Below, piece by piece: positions 14,429-15,396 of a stretch of 15,396 bases of DNA. Below the pieces are notes generated by a model. That model saw only the letters and a list, made by a program, of their open reading frames with translations, ran no database searches and was not told the origin of the DNA. Position numbers and translations under genes: made by a program. Origin of the DNA: SURF-24 sp964537965 (GTDB taxonomy: Bacteria; Bacteroidota; Ignavibacteria; Ignavibacteriales; SURF-24); assembly GCA_964537965.1 (NCBI GenBank), contig CAZIDB010000112.1, positions 1 to 15,396 on the forward strand. Direction: 5' to 3'. Every line of letters begins with the position of its first letter. Position 1 is the first letter of the stretch.

Positions 14429-14974
14429 CTATTTAAGTAAAATTGCTGCAGCAAGAACAGTTGTCCATAGCCCGTTCTTATCTCCTTCTGCAGATTGTGT
14501 TATGTTAAATGTATTTACAATCTGTCCCGACATTTTGTAAACCTGTTCTCTTTCATTCCAGTCGGTTTCAGGATTAAAATCAAGTCCTAATGTTGAAGCG
14601 AGCATTGTTGCGGCGAGGTCTTCTGCATACTCTCCGGCATTTTTTACGGTTTCTCCAAACGGATGATGTTCCGATAAATAACCGTACATAGTATTATCTT
14701 TTGGCAATGCAACTCCAATAGAAGCGGCAATAAGTCTGTTTGGTTCATTTGTAGAGTTTCGCGCCATGACTGTAAAGGCAATTTGTCCGGGGTTTAATTC
14801 TTTCAGTCCTTCATCAAGACTTATTTTTTTACAACCCGGTGGAAAAATACTGCTTACAGGAACAAGATTTAGCTTTTCAATTTTAGCCGATCTGAGCGCC
14901 TGCTCAAATGAAGCAAGATATTCTTTATGGCGCCCTATTCCTTTTGTGAAAAATATTTTTGTTGGAACAAACAT
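14429..14974 (-). CDS. pdaD: pyruvoyl-dependent arginine decarboxylase
   Basis: A 181-residue PvlArgDC, which converts arginine to agmatine and carbon dioxide for polyamine synthesis or acid resistance. The proenzyme cleaves itself between two serines to create a pyruvoyl cofactor. The site is VPVSSIFPPG, giving cleavage between Ser41 and Ser42. The beta/alpha subunit pattern and the conserved ARNSTNEPNRLIAASIG (71-87) and GYLSEHHPFGET (98-109) blocks fit the family known from Methanocaldococcus and Chlamydia. The length is normal and all expected motifs are intact. The gene starts one base after the DUF89 stop codon, so the two are very probably co-translated. No agmatinase gene is seen in the window. 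Confidence 0.94.
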   Translation of the reverse strand: MFVPTKIFFTKGIGRHKEYLASFEQALRSAKIEKLNLVPVSSIFPPGCKKISLDEGLKELNPGQIAFTVMARNSTNEPNRLIAASIGVALPKDNTMYGYLSEHHPFGETVKNAGEYAEDLAATMLASTLGLDFNPETDWNEREQVYKMSGQIVNTFNITQSAEGDKNGLWTTVLAAAILLK

Positions 14975-14975
14975 T

Positions 14976-15396
14976 TTAATTGCCTGCTGAATTGTTGTTG
15001 ATTTTACGTCCTCTTTTAATAAGAATGCTTTTTCCGATTGGTTGCCCGCAATATTTCTCGATTACGTCACACTTTACTTTAAAGAGAAAATATATTTCTC
15101 TTTTACAGTTTTCCAACGTTTCGAAATTTCCCTGCCCTTTGGAGATTACCACATCAACTTCGTCATAAAGTCTTTTAAACTCATCTGTGCAATTATCCAG
15201 AACAGTTCCCGGCAAATCTGAACCGCTTTCTATAACAACACATAGATCATCTATACCTGTTTTATTAACATCATTCAGTGAAATATCATTTAGAATGGGT
15301 TTTGATCGAACAGCATAGTAAATTCTTCGCGGTAATAATTGTTCAATAAGAAATTTATCGAAGATGGCTTCTTCAAAATTATCTGCAATGTATAAA
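14976..15396 (-). CDS. DUF89/ARMT1-type metal-dependent phosphatase, 5' end missing
   Basis: The reading frame stays open to the right edge, so this is the C-terminal 139 residues of a larger protein; the TTG at 15215 is internal, not the start. The visible part begins YIADNFEEAIFD, the catalytic DUF89 motif whose Asp-Asn pair binds the metal ion, then YAVRSKPILNDIS, ESGSDLPGT, and VVISKGQGNFETL. The last is the conserved Gly-Gln-Gly-Asn substrate-binding segment. DUF89 proteins act as damage-control phosphatases on sugar or nucleotide phosphates in other organisms. The compact form here looks like the archaeal/bacterial group. A one-base gap to the arginine decarboxylase implies coupling, but no common pathway is established. 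Confidence 0.88.
   Translation of the reverse strand, partial: LYIADNFEEAIFDKFLIEQLLPRRIYYAVRSKPILNDISLNDVNKTGIDDLCVVIESGSDLPGTVLDNCTDEFKRLYDEVDVVISKGQGNFETLENCKREIYFLFKVKCDVIEKYCGQPIGKSILIKRGRKINNNSAGN

Noticed and set aside
1..15396. CRISPR array, insertion sequence, tRNA or rRNA
   Set aside because: No regularly spaced repeats, transposase genes, terminal inverted repeats, cloverleaf sequences or rRNA-like stretches were seen on reading both strands.

Overview
The window is a low-GC, almost entirely minus-strand region. It looks like part of an anaerobic or facultative Gram-negative bacterium of the Bacteroidota/Ignavibacteria/Chlorobi kind. Evidence for this is a TonB-dependent receptor with the carboxypeptidase-regulatory-like N-terminal domain common in that group, a pyruvoyl-dependent (archaeal-type) arginine decarboxylase, an archaeal-type three-cysteine peroxiredoxin, and many iron-sulfur and radical SAM proteins. 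The taxonomic assignment is an inference. No tRNA, rRNA, transposon or CRISPR array was seen. All real genes are read right to left, so the description below follows transcription.

Block A (15396 to 8712) is a tightly packed series: the C-terminal part of a DUF89/ARMT1-type metal-dependent phosphatase, pyruvoyl arginine decarboxylase, a trans-sulfuration PLP enzyme (methionine gamma-lyase-like), a COG0731-type radical SAM protein, a CoA-disulfide reductase/NADH oxidase-type flavoprotein, a SAM methyltransferase, an Mrp/NBP35 iron-sulfur carrier ATPase, and TrmO (t6A37 tRNA methyltransferase). A 329-bp non-coding interval follows, with a good promoter and operator-like repeats.

Block B (8382 to 3831) begins with a small Gly-rich DUF5320-type protein and a peroxiredoxin. 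A strong hairpin follows, then a compact six-gene operon: a NifX-type protein with a coiled-coil tail, a second NifX-type protein, two tandem MinD-type ATPases that each carry two inserted 4Fe-4S motifs, a third NifX-type protein and a NifU/IscU-type scaffold. With Mrp in block A this closely resembles the 'orange protein' (ORP/MRP) gene neighbourhoods of anaerobes. Those encode a Mo-Cu-cluster-binding protein and its assembly ATPases. The NifU-like scaffold and the peroxiredoxin are the less expected members. There are no nitrogenase structural genes.

Block C (3747 to 1) is a separate operon behind its own sigma70-like promoter: a polytopic ArsP_2-family heavy-metal/metalloid efflux permease, a SAM methyltransferase, a hotdog-fold thioesterase, and a TonB-dependent outer-membrane receptor that runs off the left edge. 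These genes overlap or abut by a few bases, which suggests translational coupling.

Overall the region combines metal and sulfur handling (uptake receptor, efflux permease, Fe-S scaffold and ATPases, sulfur amino-acid lyase, disulfide/polysulfide-type flavoprotein) with redox defence and tRNA or small-molecule methylation. Individual families are mostly recognisable. What the ORP-like cluster builds, and for whom, is not determined by the sequence.
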